Positions 8,375-16,066 of a stretch of 64,000 nt of DNA are shown in pieces. Origin of the DNA: Pseudomonas argentinensis (lineage in GTDB: Bacteria; Pseudomonadota; Gammaproteobacteria; Pseudomonadales; Pseudomonadaceae). Numbering within the stretch: position 1 is the stretch's first letter; each line of letters opens with the position of its first letter. The notes beneath the pieces were generated by a model. The model made no database searches, had not been told where the DNA came from, and saw only the letters and a list, made by a program, of their open reading frames with translations. Made by a program: the position numbers and the translations under genes. Location of the stretch: the NCBI RefSeq assembly GCF_001839655.2, contig NZ_CP056087.1, forward strand, positions 620,001 to 684,000, read 5' to 3'.

Positions 8375-8714
8375 GAAAGCAGAAGGGGGAGCCTAAGCTC
8401 CCCCAAATCTTGTTCGAATCATCGTTCTTATTAGTGCTACCGGCCTGTTGTTCTTGTTTGAGCCGAGGCCTCCAAAGGAGGCCAAGAGCGAACGGATTTG
8501 TTTGGACGCTGATGTTGCCGTGATCCTGAGATCCAACCCGTCTGTCGCTGCCTTGCAAAGCAGTTTTATTGTTCTCGACCCGGTTGCGGTACAAGCCCGA
8601 GGGCGGTCCTCTCCAAAGAAATCAGTTAGCTGCGTCTCTGCGTTTTTGTCTTTCTTATGCTAGAGCCGTTGTCTTGTTCTTGTTATCAGATGTGTCTTGT
8701 TATTTTTGTTGTGC
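8375..8714 (-). ncRNA. CrcZ/CrcY-family small RNA that sequesters Hfq/Crc
   Basis: The minus strand here reads as a Crc-antagonist RNA of about 335-340 nt. It would begin GCACAACAAAAATAACAAG (from 8714), very like the start of known CrcZ. It carries about six A-rich AAN-repeat motifs on the complement: 8695-8712, 8668-8686, 8642-8656, 8563-8574, 8444-8459 and 8423-8433. It has an internal GGCCTCC/GGAGGCC hairpin (8467-8483) and ends in a perfect GGGGGAGC/GCTCCCCC stem (8385-8404) followed by a pyrimidine-rich tail. A sigma-54 promoter lies at the right distance upstream. Such RNAs bind Hfq with Crc and relieve catabolite repression. cbrB is not adjacent, so it may be the CrcY or CrcX type rather than CrcZ itself. 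A 94-codon frame over it is not credible. Confidence 0.85.
8385..8404 (-). terminator. Terminator of the CrcZ-like RNA
   Basis: A perfect 8-bp stem GGGGGAGC/GCTCCCCC with a 4-nt loop. On the minus strand it is followed by TTCTGCTTTC, a moderate U-rich tail. It closes the small RNA transcript before the lhpR-like gene. Confidence 0.7.
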
Positions 8715-8723
8715 GAGACATAG

Positions 8724-8740
8724 AGCATAACCTGTGCCAA
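8724..8740 (-). promoter_or_regulatory. Sigma-54 promoter of the CrcZ-like RNA
   Basis: On the minus strand the site reads TTGGCACAGGTTATGCT. GG and GC are separated by exactly 10 bases, as in the -24/-12 consensus TGGCAC-N5-TTGCW. The predicted transcript start is at about 8714, at the conserved GCACAAC. Confidence 0.82.
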
Positions 8741-8814
8741 TTTCAGAATATCTATATTTATCAATAAGTTAAGATTTTCAGCGTTTTTCCGGATGCGCTT
8801 CTGAGCACAAAAGC

Positions 8815-8840
8815 GTTACCGCGCTACCCGTTTTGTTACC
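8815..8840. promoter_or_regulatory. Candidate CbrB enhancer repeats
   Basis: Two GTTACC direct repeats (8815-8820 and 8835-8840) lie 20 bp apart, about two helical turns, and 75-115 bp upstream of the sigma-54 promoter. GTTAC/GTAAC elements are typical of CbrB binding regions before crcZ-type genes. The assignment is inference from position and motif. Confidence 0.45.
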
Positions 8841-8891
8841 GTTTGATGTGTGCAGCCATGGGGCGAAGAAAGAACAGGATTGATTCCCATC

Positions 8892-10151
8892 TCAGCGGCT
8901 CTGGGACGCCTCCTCCAGCCTGATGAGGGTGTCGATGCGTGCTGGGCTGTAGGGCGGCCGGGGCGGCGCTGGCTGCCAACCGAACAGATGATGGGCAGCG
9001 GCACCGCACACCCGGCCCTGGCAGGCGCCCATACCGCAGCGGGTCGCCAGTTTCGCCTCGCGCCAGCTGTCACGCGTGGCCACGGCGCCGTAGGGCACGT
9101 CTTCGCAACGACAGAGCAGGGTGTCCGCTTCGGCCAGGCGCTTGATTGCCGGATCGAGGGCGAAGTAGCGGTGCAACGCGTCGGCGAAGCGCTGCCAGCG
9201 GGCGCGTGTCGGCCACAGCCGCTGCGCAGCCTCGCGGTTGCCAGCCGCGACATGCCCGGCGATGCGCCCTTCCACCAGCGCCAGCTCGCTGCCACCGAAG
9301 CCGGTGCATTCACCGGCTGCATAGATACCCGTGACGCTGGTCGCTTGCCAGGTATCCACGGCAATGGCGTTGTTACCCAGTGCGCAGCCGAGGGCCCGCC
9401 CCAGCTCTGTGTTGGCGATCAGGCCGAAGCCGCAGGCCAGCCGCTCGCACGCCAGCTCCTCGACCTGTCTGCCGCGCCGCAGGCGCACGCCTTCCAGGCG
9501 ATCCGTGCCCAGCGCGGCGATGACGCGCGTGCCGGGCCGATACCCGCGATCGAACAGACCGAAGGACTGCAGCCATTTGTGCGGCCAGCGCGGCAGTTGC
9601 AGGGCGAAGGCGGTGATGGCAGCTGCGGACGCCTGTTCGGCGATGCGCAGCACGCGGGCGCCAGCCTGTTTCGCGGTGCTCGCGGTAGCCAGCAGCAGCG
9701 GGCCGCTGCCGGCGATCACGGTGCGCTCGCCCGCCATCGGCAGCCCGCCCTTGATCAGCGCCTGCAAGCCTCCGGCGCCGGTAACACCGGGCAGCGTCCA
9801 GCCGGGAAAGGGCAGTAACAACTCCCGCGCACCGGTGCACAGGATCAACCGCTGGTAGCCGATCACCCAGCCGCGCTCGGCATTCTCGACCAGCAAGGCA
9901 CTGCTGCCGACCCTGGCTACCACGCGTGTGGTGGCGTGGCGCTCGATGGTGGCGTGGTTATCCACAGCGTCGCGCAGCCGGTACGCCTGGGTGGATACCC
10001 TGGCCCCTGCGCCATCACGCCAGATCTGCCCGCCGGGCAATGGGTTGTCGTCGATCAGCACCACCCGGGCGCCATCCCTGGCCGCGGCCAGGGCGGCGGA
10101 CAGGCCGGCCGGACCCGCGCCGACGATCAGCACATCGGTGCTCTGGTTCAT
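8892..10151 (-). CDS. lhpE: D-hydroxyproline dehydrogenase, large FAD subunit (LhpE-like)
   Basis: A 419-residue flavoprotein. The N-terminus has a dinucleotide-binding motif VLIVGAGPAGLSAAL (about 6-20), and a second GSGPLLLATA motif lies near the middle. The C-terminus has a cysteine cluster (LCRCEDVPYG, then CGMGACQGRVCG) like the BFD-type iron-sulfur region of related amino acid dehydrogenases. It is the last gene of lhpA-lhpB-lhpF-lhpE. Its ATG (10151) overlaps the stop of the ferredoxin-like gene by 4 bp, which fixes the start. The complex oxidises D-hydroxyproline and passes electrons to the respiratory chain. Letter naming follows the P. aeruginosa lhpABFE order as I recall it. Confidence 0.8.
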   Translation of the reverse strand: MNQSTDVLIVGAGPAGLSAALAAARDGARVVLIDDNPLPGGQIWRDGAGARVSTQAYRLRDAVDNHATIERHATTRVVARVGSSALLVENAERGWVIGYQRLILCTGARELLLPFPGWTLPGVTGAGGLQALIKGGLPMAGERTVIAGSGPLLLATASTAKQAGARVLRIAEQASAAAITAFALQLPRWPHKWLQSFGLFDRGYRPGTRVIAALGTDRLEGVRLRRGRQVEELACERLACGFGLIANTELGRALGCALGNNAIAVDTWQATSVTGIYAAGECTGFGGSELALVEGRIAGHVAAGNREAAQRLWPTRARWQRFADALHRYFALDPAIKRLAEADTLLCRCEDVPYGAVATRDSWREAKLATRCGMGACQGRVCGAAAHHLFGWQPAPPRPPYSPARIDTLIRLEEASQSR

Positions 10152-10384
10152 GGCCGGGTCTGCACCTGCATGCCGTCGCGGCACAGGGTCTGGCAGGCCA
10201 GTCGGCGCAGGCCGTCGATGGTGACCCGGCATTCCTGGCACACGCCCATGCCGCACAGTGGCGCCCTGCGCCCGCCGCTCACTGCGGTGCGCGCACTGCC
10301 ATCGCCGCCCAGTGCCAGGGCGGCGGCCACCGTGGTGCCGGGCGCCACCCTGAGGGGGCGGCCGTCGAGATGCAGGTCAGGCAT
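10148..10384 (-). CDS. lhpF: D-hydroxyproline dehydrogenase, small [2Fe-2S] subunit (LhpF-like)
   Basis: A 78-residue ferredoxin-like protein. Cys44, Cys49, Cys52 and Cys64 (CGMGVCQEC, then LACQTLC) form the expected [2Fe-2S] ligand pattern of the Fer2_4 family. It has no signal peptide and acts as the electron-transfer subunit between the two flavoproteins. The start at 10384 ([11 protein letters not shown]) overlaps the end of lhpB by 8 bp, and its stop overlaps the lhpE start by 4 bp. The longer frame beginning at 10555 lies inside lhpB and is rejected. Confidence 0.82.
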   Translation of the reverse strand: MPDLHLDGRPLRVAPGTTVAAALALGGDGSARTAVSGGRRAPLCGMGVCQECRVTIDGLRRLACQTLCRDGMQVQTRP

Positions 10385-11492
10385 GGGCGGGCGCTCCGAG
10401 GTAACGCTGCGGTGAATAGGCAGCCGCGGGTATCGGCTCGGCCTCGTTGAACAGCAATGCGGCGAGCAGATCGGCAGTACCCGGCGCAGCGGTAACACCC
10501 AGCCCTTCATGGCCGACCGCCAGCCACAGGCCAGGCTGCGCCGGGTGCTCGCCAATCAGCGGCATGCCGTCTGGTGTGGCGGCGCGAAAGCCCGCCCAGG
10601 CGCGGATGCCATTGAGTTGCGCCAGGCCCGGCGCATAGCTCGCGGCGTGCTTGAGCATGCGCGCCAGCAGCCAGCCGTCGACCTCAGGTTCGAGGGTATC
10701 GAATTGCCGCGAGGTGCCGATGAACAGCTGGCCGGTCGGCCGTGGCTGGATATTGCAGGCCACCGAGGCGCCACTGCTGTTGTGCACACTGGTCAGGTAG
10801 CTCAGCTCGGTAATGGTGTGGGTGACCGGGTGCGGGTAGCGGTCGGTGATCAGCAGGTGGCCTTTCTTCGGCGCGATGGGCAGCGCCGGGCATAGCTCCA
10901 CGGCCTGGATGCCGTTGGCGAGCACCACGGCATCGGCGCCTAGCCAGCTACCGTCTTCCAGGCGCAGGCGGTTGCCGGCCAGCTCGACGACCCGTGCGCG
11001 GCGCTGGCGTATGCGCGGCTCGTCGAGCAGCCAGCGTGCGGTATTCGGTGCGTAGAGAATGCCGTCGTCCGGCAGGCGCAGGGCGCCGTGCAGGCCATCG
11101 CGCAGAATCGGCTCCATCGCCTGCAGCGCGTGGCCGGGCACCATCTCGCAGCGTATTCCCTCGGCGCGCAGGTTGAGGCTCTTGGCCTCCGCTGCGGCCA
11201 GTTCTTCTTCGTTGGCGGCCAGCCACAGCGTGCCGTTTTGGCGATACGCGCAGTCGTCGGGCAATTGCGGGCCCAGCTCGCGCCAACGGCGCAGCGAATA
11301 GCGGCTGATATCCAGTTCGGCCTGGTTGTCGTCGAGCACCAGCAGATGGCCCATACCGGCGGCGGTGGCGCCGTGCAGGCCGGCGTCGATGACCAGCACC
11401 TGCTGACCACGGCGGGCCAGTTCGCGGGCGCAGGCGGCCCCGATGATGCCGGCGCCGATAACGATCACATCGGCGACCCGCGTCGGCGTCAC
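10377..11492 (-). CDS. lhpB: D-hydroxyproline dehydrogenase, DAO-type FAD subunit (LhpB-like)
   Basis: A 371-residue D-amino acid oxidase-fold flavoprotein. It has [20 protein letters not shown] at the N-terminus and [14 protein letters not shown] and [22 protein letters not shown] at the C-terminus, all FAD-binding signatures. I choose the GTG at 11492 because it overlaps the lhpA stop as GTGA, a coupling seen throughout this operon. The 75 extra residues of the longer frame are an antisense-like Arg-rich stretch. It is the catalytic subunit that oxidises D-hydroxyproline to 1-pyrroline-4-hydroxy-2-carboxylate, together with lhpE and lhpF. Confidence 0.85.
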   Translation of the reverse strand: MTPTRVADVIVIGAGIIGAACARELARRGQQVLVIDAGLHGATAAGMGHLLVLDDNQAELDISRYSLRRWRELGPQLPDDCAYRQNGTLWLAANEEELAAAEAKSLNLRAEGIRCEMVPGHALQAMEPILRDGLHGALRLPDDGILYAPNTARWLLDEPRIRQRRARVVELAGNRLRLEDGSWLGADAVVLANGIQAVELCPALPIAPKKGHLLITDRYPHPVTHTITELSYLTSVHNSSGASVACNIQPRPTGQLFIGTSRQFDTLEPEVDGWLLARMLKHAASYAPGLAQLNGIRAWAGFRAATPDGMPLIGEHPAQPGLWLAVGHEGLGVTAAPGTADLLAALLFNEAEPIPAAAYSPQRYLGAPAHA

Positions 11493-12562
11493 GGGCGAAT
11501 GCCCCAGGCGAAGGGGTCGTCCGAGTCGAGTAACAGCGTGGCCTCGGCGCTGATATGGGCACGGCCGCGAATGGTCGGAATCACCTTGTCGCCCAGCCAC
11601 TGGTACGACCCTTCGAACAGGCTGCCGATCACGCTGGCCTGGCGCCAGGTTTCGCCGGGCTGCAGCTTGCCATCGGCGGCCAGGCAGGCCAGCTTGGCAC
11701 TGGTGCCGGTGCCACACGGAGAGCGGTCGTAAGCCTTGCCGGGGCAGAGCACGAAGTTCCGGCTGTCGGCTCGCAGCGAAGCTGCTGCGCTCGATGATGC
11801 TGCGTTGGGAACTGGCGAAAAATGCTCATTTACAGCCAGTAAACTGCGCTTTTTCGTCAGCTCCCGCCCTGCCTCCTCTGCGCTCGCGACGCTTGGCTGC
11901 GAGCCTCCCGGCTGTTCATGTTCGGCAAACAGCTCGATATGGTCGATCAGGCCGCCGTCCTCACCCCGAATGCCCTGGTCTTCCAGCGCCTTCTGCACCG
12001 CATAGGTATAAGCGCTCAGCGCTTCGACGTTGTCGCCGGCGATGCGCTGGCCATGCTCGGCGATCAGAAAGAACCAGTTGCCGCCCCAGGCGATATCGCC
12101 CTGCACCAGGCCGTAGCCCGGCACCTGCAGCTCGACACCCTGGCGATAGCGGTAGGACGGCACGTTGCGCACGCTGACCGAGCGATCCCCATGCAGGGTC
12201 GCCTCCACGGTACCCACCGGCGTTTCGATCTTGTGCACACCGGGGCCGATGCGGCCCATATGGGCCAGCGACACCACCAGGCCGATGGTGCCGTGGCCGC
12301 ACATGCCGAGGTAGCCGGTGTTGTTGAAGAAGATCACCCCGGCACAGGCGGTCGGGTCCACCGGCTCGCAGAGCAGGGCGCCGACCAGCACGTCGCTGCC
12401 GCGCGGTTCGAGCACCGCCGCGGCGCGCCAGTGATCATGCTCGCTGGCCAGCAGCTGTTTGCGCTCGGCCATGCTGCCGGTGCCCAGATCAGGAAAGCCG
12501 GCGATCACCAGCCGCGTCGGCTCGCCGCCGGTATGGGAGTCGATCACTTCGATGCGTTTCAT
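11489..12562 (-). CDS. lhpA: 4-hydroxyproline 2-epimerase carrying an in-frame repeat insertion
   Basis: A 357-residue proline racemase-family epimerase that converts trans-4-hydroxy-L-proline to cis-4-hydroxy-D-proline. Both catalytic cysteines are present: [10 protein letters not shown] (about residue 88) and [13 protein letters not shown] (about 278). The family is usually near 310 residues. The excess maps to about residues 219-265, where a 141-bp repeat element (11767-11907) is read through in frame as a Ser/Ala-rich segment just before the second active-site motif. Whether the enzyme stays active cannot be told. The start at 12562 ([15 protein letters not shown]) matches the family N-terminus; the longer frame from 12661 does not. 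It is the first gene of the lhpABFE operon. Confidence 0.85.
   Translation of the reverse strand: MKRIEVIDSHTGGEPTRLVIAGFPDLGTGSMAERKQLLASEHDHWRAAAVLEPRGSDVLVGALLCEPVDPTACAGVIFFNNTGYLGMCGHGTIGLVVSLAHMGRIGPGVHKIETPVGTVEATLHGDRSVSVRNVPSYRYRQGVELQVPGYGLVQGDIAWGGNWFFLIAEHGQRIAGDNVEALSAYTYAVQKALEDQGIRGEDGGLIDHIELFAEHEQPGGSQPSVASAEEAGRELTKKRSLLAVNEHFSPVPNAASSSAAASLRADSRNFVLCPGKAYDRSPCGTGTSAKLACLAADGKLQPGETWRQASVIGSLFEGSYQWLGDKVIPTIRGRAHISAEATLLLDSDDPFAWGIRP
11767..11907. mobile_element. MITE-like repeat inserted in lhpA
   Basis: The ends GGCTCGCAGCGAAGC (11768-11782) and GCTTGGCTGCGAGCC (11891-11905) are inverted repeats with 14 of 15 matches. An 8-bp direct repeat CCGGCTGT flanks the element at 11759-11766 and 11908-11915, a candidate target-site duplication. 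The interior encodes no transposase. It is 141 bp, a multiple of three, with no stop codon in the lhpA frame. Adding the 8-bp duplication would shift the frame by itself, so a further 1-bp change, perhaps the extra A in GAACAGCCGG at the lhpA-upstream copy, is needed to explain the open frame. Confidence 0.7.
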
Positions 12563-12667
12563 GGGCGCTGCGCCTGTATGCCGATTGAATGGCCACAGGG
12601 TGACGCGGGGCGGGCCAGACGGCTTGAAGGATTTGCGCGGGTGCGATGACGAAATCGGCATAGGATC

Positions 12668-12733
12668 AGCTACAAGCTACAAGCTAGAGTTGAGCCTGTT
12701 TTCTCTTGTGGCTTGCAGCTTGAGGCTTGCCGC
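12668..12733. repeat. Heptad-type hairpin repeat, copy 1
   Basis: The left arm carries AGCTACAAGCTACAAGCT; the right arm carries CTTGTGGCTTGCAGCTTGAG. Both are built from 7-bp CAAGCTN units in opposite orientation, so the whole folds as a hairpin. Related elements are at 18622-18703 and 44771-44899. This copy fills most of the gap between lhpA and the L,D-transpeptidase gene. Confidence 0.6.
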
Positions 12734-12738
12734 TAAAT

Positions 12739-13452
12739 TCAGCCTTCCTTGGCGCTGAGGATGCCGGCGACCAGAGCCGGCTTGCAGTTGATGAACGCCG
12801 AGGCTTTCAACCAGCGCTTGTCCGGGTAGTAGGAAAACATGAATTGGCCACCCTTGAGGCTGTCTACCACCATGCGCGCCACTTCCGGGCGGACCGCGGG
12901 GCAACCCTGGCTGCGGCCGATGCGGCCCTGGGTCTTGATCCAGGCGGGGTTCACGTAGTCGGCGGGGTGGATGACGATGGCGCGCTGGCGCGCCAGGTCG
13001 TTGAAGCCGGGCTCCAGGCCGTCCATACGCAACGAGTAGCCATGTTTGCCGGTGTAGCTTTCGCTGGTGCGGAACAGGCCGATGCTGGACTGATGGCTGC
13101 CTTCACGGTTGGAGAAGCGCGTGGCGAAGTTGTCGCCGGACTGTTGGCCGTGGGCGACCAGGTCGTGCAGCAGCACGCGCTTGCTGGTCAGGTCGAAGAT
13201 CCACAGGCGGCGTTCGCTGGAGGGTTTGGAGAAGTCGATCACGGCCAGGCGCTGGGCAGGCACGGCACCATTGTTGATGGCGCAGCGCATCGCATCGAGG
13301 GCGTGGTTGAGGACCTTGCGGTCGAGCGCCGGGGCTTGGGCCGACAGCCCCTCCAGCAGGGGATCCGGCGCCAGGGTGGCGGCGATCACCGATGGAACGG
13401 GCAACGCCAGGCAAAGAAAGGCTAAGCAAATTCGCTGAATCGTGGTCATCAT
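12739..13452 (-). CDS. Murein L,D-transpeptidase catalytic-domain family protein, secreted
   Basis: A 237-residue protein with a signal peptide (about 1-21, ending SVIAA). The C-terminal half has AIVIHPADYVNPAW and GRIGRSQGCPAVRPE; the Cys in SQGCPAV is the predicted nucleophile of the YkuD-like L,D-transpeptidase family, and the His in IHPADY its partner. This subfamily acts in the periplasm on peptidoglycan or its anchored lipoproteins. The start is ATG at 13452, with ATG 13449 as alternative; the ribosome binding site is weak. It is divergent from a second, larger L,D-transpeptidase at 13623, with a 170-bp shared promoter region. Confidence 0.82.
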   Translation of the reverse strand: MMTTIQRICLAFLCLALPVPSVIAATLAPDPLLEGLSAQAPALDRKVLNHALDAMRCAINNGAVPAQRLAVIDFSKPSSERRLWIFDLTSKRVLLHDLVAHGQQSGDNFATRFSNREGSHQSSIGLFRTSESYTGKHGYSLRMDGLEPGFNDLARQRAIVIHPADYVNPAWIKTQGRIGRSQGCPAVRPEVARMVVDSLKGGQFMFSYYPDKRWLKASAFINCKPALVAGILSAKEG

Positions 13453-13622
13453 TTCAAGTCTCAGAGCTTCAGCCCTCGATGGAAGCTTCGGCCATCGATG
13501 GGGTGCGCTTTCGCCAGGCGATGCGGGCACAACAAAGCCCGCGATTCTAGCAGCCGAGTTCCCTCGTCCCGCGGGCCATTCCGACGGGCTGTCATTCACT
13601 CTGTCGTAATTGGAGCGGCGCC

Positions 13623-15236
13623 TTGTTTTCTCCCTCTGTAACCGCTGCCTGGGCCCTGGCCTTGACGGCCCCCCTGGCGCTGGCCGATGCGCCGCCGCCC
13701 AGCCCGCTTCAGGAGCAGCTCGCCGAGCCTGCGCTGAGCTGTGTAACGCCCGTGCTCCAGCTGTCCGCCAAGGATCGCGAGTGGCTCGAACCCTTCTACC
13801 TGCTGCGCGGCGCCCAGCCGGTGTGGAACAAGAAAAATCTGCCCGTGTTGTTCGCCCAGTTGGAGGCATTGGCCGACGATGGCCTGGAGCCCCGTGCCTA
13901 TCATCTGGAGCCACTGCGCGAACTGGCGGCGGTCGGCGACCCGTCGCCACGCCTTGAGGCCTGTGTCGAGGTGCTCGCCTCCACGGCCTATCTGCAGGCA
14001 CTGCGGGACCTGGCCTACGGGCGCCTGGAGCAGGCGGAGGTCGAGCCGCTCTGGGAGCCCGAGAGCATGGCCGTACAGCAGAGCCAGGCGCCGCTGCTGG
14101 CCGTCGCCCAGGCTGGGTTGAGTGATCCGGCGCAGGCCTTCGCCCAGGCGCGGCCGGATTTCGGCCCCTATCAGCAATTGCGCCAGCGCTACGCCGAACT
14201 ACGCCGCCAGGAGCTGCCGCAGTGGCTGGCGATTCCCGGTGGCACGCTGCTCAAGCCCGGCGCCGTGGATGGCCGGGTGCCCCTGCTGGAGCAACGCCTG
14301 CAGCTGCATGGTGATCTGTCCCAGGGTGCGCCGACCCTGGTCGCCGAGCAAACCTCGGTGTATTCCACGGCGCTGGTCGAGGCGGTCAAGGCCTTCCAGC
14401 GCAACCACCTGCTCAAGCCCGACGGCGTGGTCGGCCCCGGTACGCTGGCCGAGCTGAACCGTTCGGCCAGCGAGCGCATGGACCAGATCCGCATCAACCT
14501 GGAGCGCCTGCGCTGGCTGTCCCACGAGATCGAGCCGACCAGCGTGCTGATCGACGTGGCGGGCGCCGAGGTGATGTTCCTGCGTGACCACGCCGTCGCC
14601 TGGCAGGCGCGCACCCAGGTGGGTCGCCCGGCGCGGCCGACGCCGCTGCTGCGCTCGCGCATCACCCACCTGACGCTCAACCCGACCTGGACCATTCCGC
14701 CGACCATCCTGAAGGAGGACAAGCTGCCCGAGCTGCGCCGTGACGCCGCCGGCTACCTGGCCGCCAACCATATGCAGGTGATCGACTACGACGGCAACCC
14801 GGTAGACCCGCGCGGCGTCGACTGGGAGCGCCCCGGCCGGGTGATGGTGCGCCAGTCGGCGGGGGCCCACAGCCCGCTGGGCAAGGTGGCGATCCGCTTC
14901 CCCAATCCGTTCTCGGTTTACCTGCACGACACGCCGAGCCAGCGCCTGTTCGACAACCTGCCACGACTGTTCAGTTCGGGCTGCGTGCGCATCGAGCGGG
15001 TTACCGAACTGGTCGATCAGCTGCTCGCCGGGGCCTCGCCCAGCGAGCGGGCGCGGATCACCAGGCAGTGGGACAGCGGCCGCACCCTGCGCGCCGACCT
15101 GCCGCAGCCGGTACCGATCCTGATGGCCTACTGGACGGCTCAGGTCGGGGCCGACGGGCAGGTGCAGTTTCGCCCGGACATCTACGGCCATGACGCCCGC
15201 CTGCTCAAGGCGCTGGAGGCGTCGAACCAGATTTAA
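13623..15236 (+). CDS. L,D-transpeptidase family protein (YcbB/LdtD type)
   Basis: A 537-residue exported enzyme. A signal peptide (about 1-21) is followed by a scaffold domain. A peptidoglycan-binding domain (about 220-285, VEAVKAFQRNHLLKPDGVVGPGTLAELN) comes next. A YkuD catalytic domain (about 300-470) has YLHDTPSQRLFD and the nucleophile in FSSGCVRIE. YcbB-type enzymes make 3-3 crosslinks in peptidoglycan. The start appears to be TTG at 13623, with a GGAG box 9 nt upstream; no ATG gives a better signal peptide. The length fits the YcbB family. Confidence 0.88.
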   Translation: MFSPSVTAAWALALTAPLALADAPPPSPLQEQLAEPALSCVTPVLQLSAKDREWLEPFYLLRGAQPVWNKKNLPVLFAQLEALADDGLEPRAYHLEPLRELAAVGDPSPRLEACVEVLASTAYLQALRDLAYGRLEQAEVEPLWEPESMAVQQSQAPLLAVAQAGLSDPAQAFAQARPDFGPYQQLRQRYAELRRQELPQWLAIPGGTLLKPGAVDGRVPLLEQRLQLHGDLSQGAPTLVAEQTSVYSTALVEAVKAFQRNHLLKPDGVVGPGTLAELNRSASERMDQIRINLERLRWLSHEIEPTSVLIDVAGAEVMFLRDHAVAWQARTQVGRPARPTPLLRSRITHLTLNPTWTIPPTILKEDKLPELRRDAAGYLAANHMQVIDYDGNPVDPRGVDWERPGRVMVRQSAGAHSPLGKVAIRFPNPFSVYLHDTPSQRLFDNLPRLFSSGCVRIERVTELVDQLLAGASPSERARITRQWDSGRTLRADLPQPVPILMAYWTAQVGADGQVQFRPDIYGHDARLLKALEASNQI

Positions 15237-15255
15237 AGTCGGAGCAGCTGCGTTT

Positions 15256-15316
15256 TTGGGAGCGCGCCATGCGCGCGAATCGCGGGCATGGACTAGGCGT
15301 CCGCGCCCGACCCCGC
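15256..15316. repeat. REP-like palindromic repeat, copy 1
   Basis: The unit GGGAGCGCGCCATGCGCGCG, then CGGGCATGGACTAGGCG and a GCCCG-rich end lies between converging genes. Close copies occur at 25392-25449 and 30585-30641, and a variant at 20630-20697. Confidence 0.65.
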
Positions 15317-15346
15317 AAGCATGAGTCCGTCTTCCGGACTGCCGAC

Positions 15347-16018
15347 TCACCGCCGCCCTGGCAAATGCTCGAATAGGCTGCGGCATACGCCGGTGATGTG
15401 CTGCTCGAGCAGCGCCGCTGCGCGTTCCACGTCCCGGGCCCGGCAGGCGGCGATGATCTCGCGGTGTTCCAAGTCGGCGCGATCCTTGCCCTCGGACAGG
15501 CTCATCTGCAGGCGCAGGTAGCGCTCCAGCTTGTCGTGGATCGAGCGGATCAGGTTGATCAGATAAGGCCGCTGTGCCGGCTCGTAGAGGCAGGCGTGCA
15601 GCGCCCAGTTGAGCTCGGCCCAGCGGCCGATGTCGTGCTCACCGATGAATTCCGCGCAGATGCCTTCGGCCTGGGCGAAGGTCGCGATGGTCATATTGGG
15701 GATCGCCAGGCGCAGCGCCTTGTCCTCGAGCAGGATGCGCACCTCGAACATCTGCGCCAGGTCCGGCTCGGAGATGCGCGTGACCACCGCGCCCTTGTTA
15801 CGCTGAAACACCACCAGCCCTTCGGCCTCCAGGCGTTTGAGCGCTTCGCGCACAGGGATCTTGCTGACATTGAACAGCTTGGCGATATCGTCCTGACGCA
15901 CTGGCTCGTCTTCGCCGAAGTGCCCGGAAACGATGGCATCACGCAGATGCTTGGTGATCACCTCGGAGGCTGACGGTGTAATGCCCAGGTTTGGGGCGTT
16001 AAGAAGGGACAATGGCAC
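15347..16018 (-). CDS. GntR family regulator, FadR/FCD subfamily
   Basis: A 223-residue regulator. The winged helix-turn-helix (about 15-80) contains DDIAKLFNVSKIPVREALKRLEAEGLV, typical of GntR proteins, split over residues 44-70. The FCD ligand domain (about 90-215) has metal-binding-type histidines in ALHACLY and LEHREIIAACRARD. It is probably the repressor for the TCGTATACGA operators before lhpC and the hydroxyproline importer, since a matching half-site lies 37-46 bp before its own start. FadR-subfamily regulators commonly control amino or organic acid catabolism and are released by a pathway metabolite. The target assignment is inference. Confidence 0.85.
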   Translation of the reverse strand: MPLSLLNAPNLGITPSASEVITKHLRDAIVSGHFGEDEPVRQDDIAKLFNVSKIPVREALKRLEAEGLVVFQRNKGAVVTRISEPDLAQMFEVRILLEDKALRLAIPNMTIATFAQAEGICAEFIGEHDIGRWAELNWALHACLYEPAQRPYLINLIRSIHDKLERYLRLQMSLSEGKDRADLEHREIIAACRARDVERAAALLEQHITGVCRSLFEHLPGRR

Positions 16019-16054
16019 GCGGGTGCACCTGCTAAGAGCGGCTTTTGAATAGGA

Positions 16055-16064
16055 TATACGAAAT
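16055..16064. promoter_or_regulatory. Operator half-site upstream of gntR
   Basis: TATACGAAAT here matches the right half of the lhpC operator; the left half is degenerate. It lies 37-46 bp upstream of the GntR start codon, which suggests autoregulation with lower affinity. Confidence 0.4.
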
Positions 16065-16066
16065 CA

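Noticed and set aside
8310..8594. A 94-codon minus-strand frame in the gap upstream of the AraC gene
   Set aside because: It lies within the CrcZ-like RNA, has no ribosome binding site and an unnatural composition.
11489..12562. lhpA called as a pseudogene because of the inserted repeat
   Set aside because: The frame is open throughout, both active-site cysteines are kept and the operon overlaps are intact, so it is listed as a gene with an insertion.
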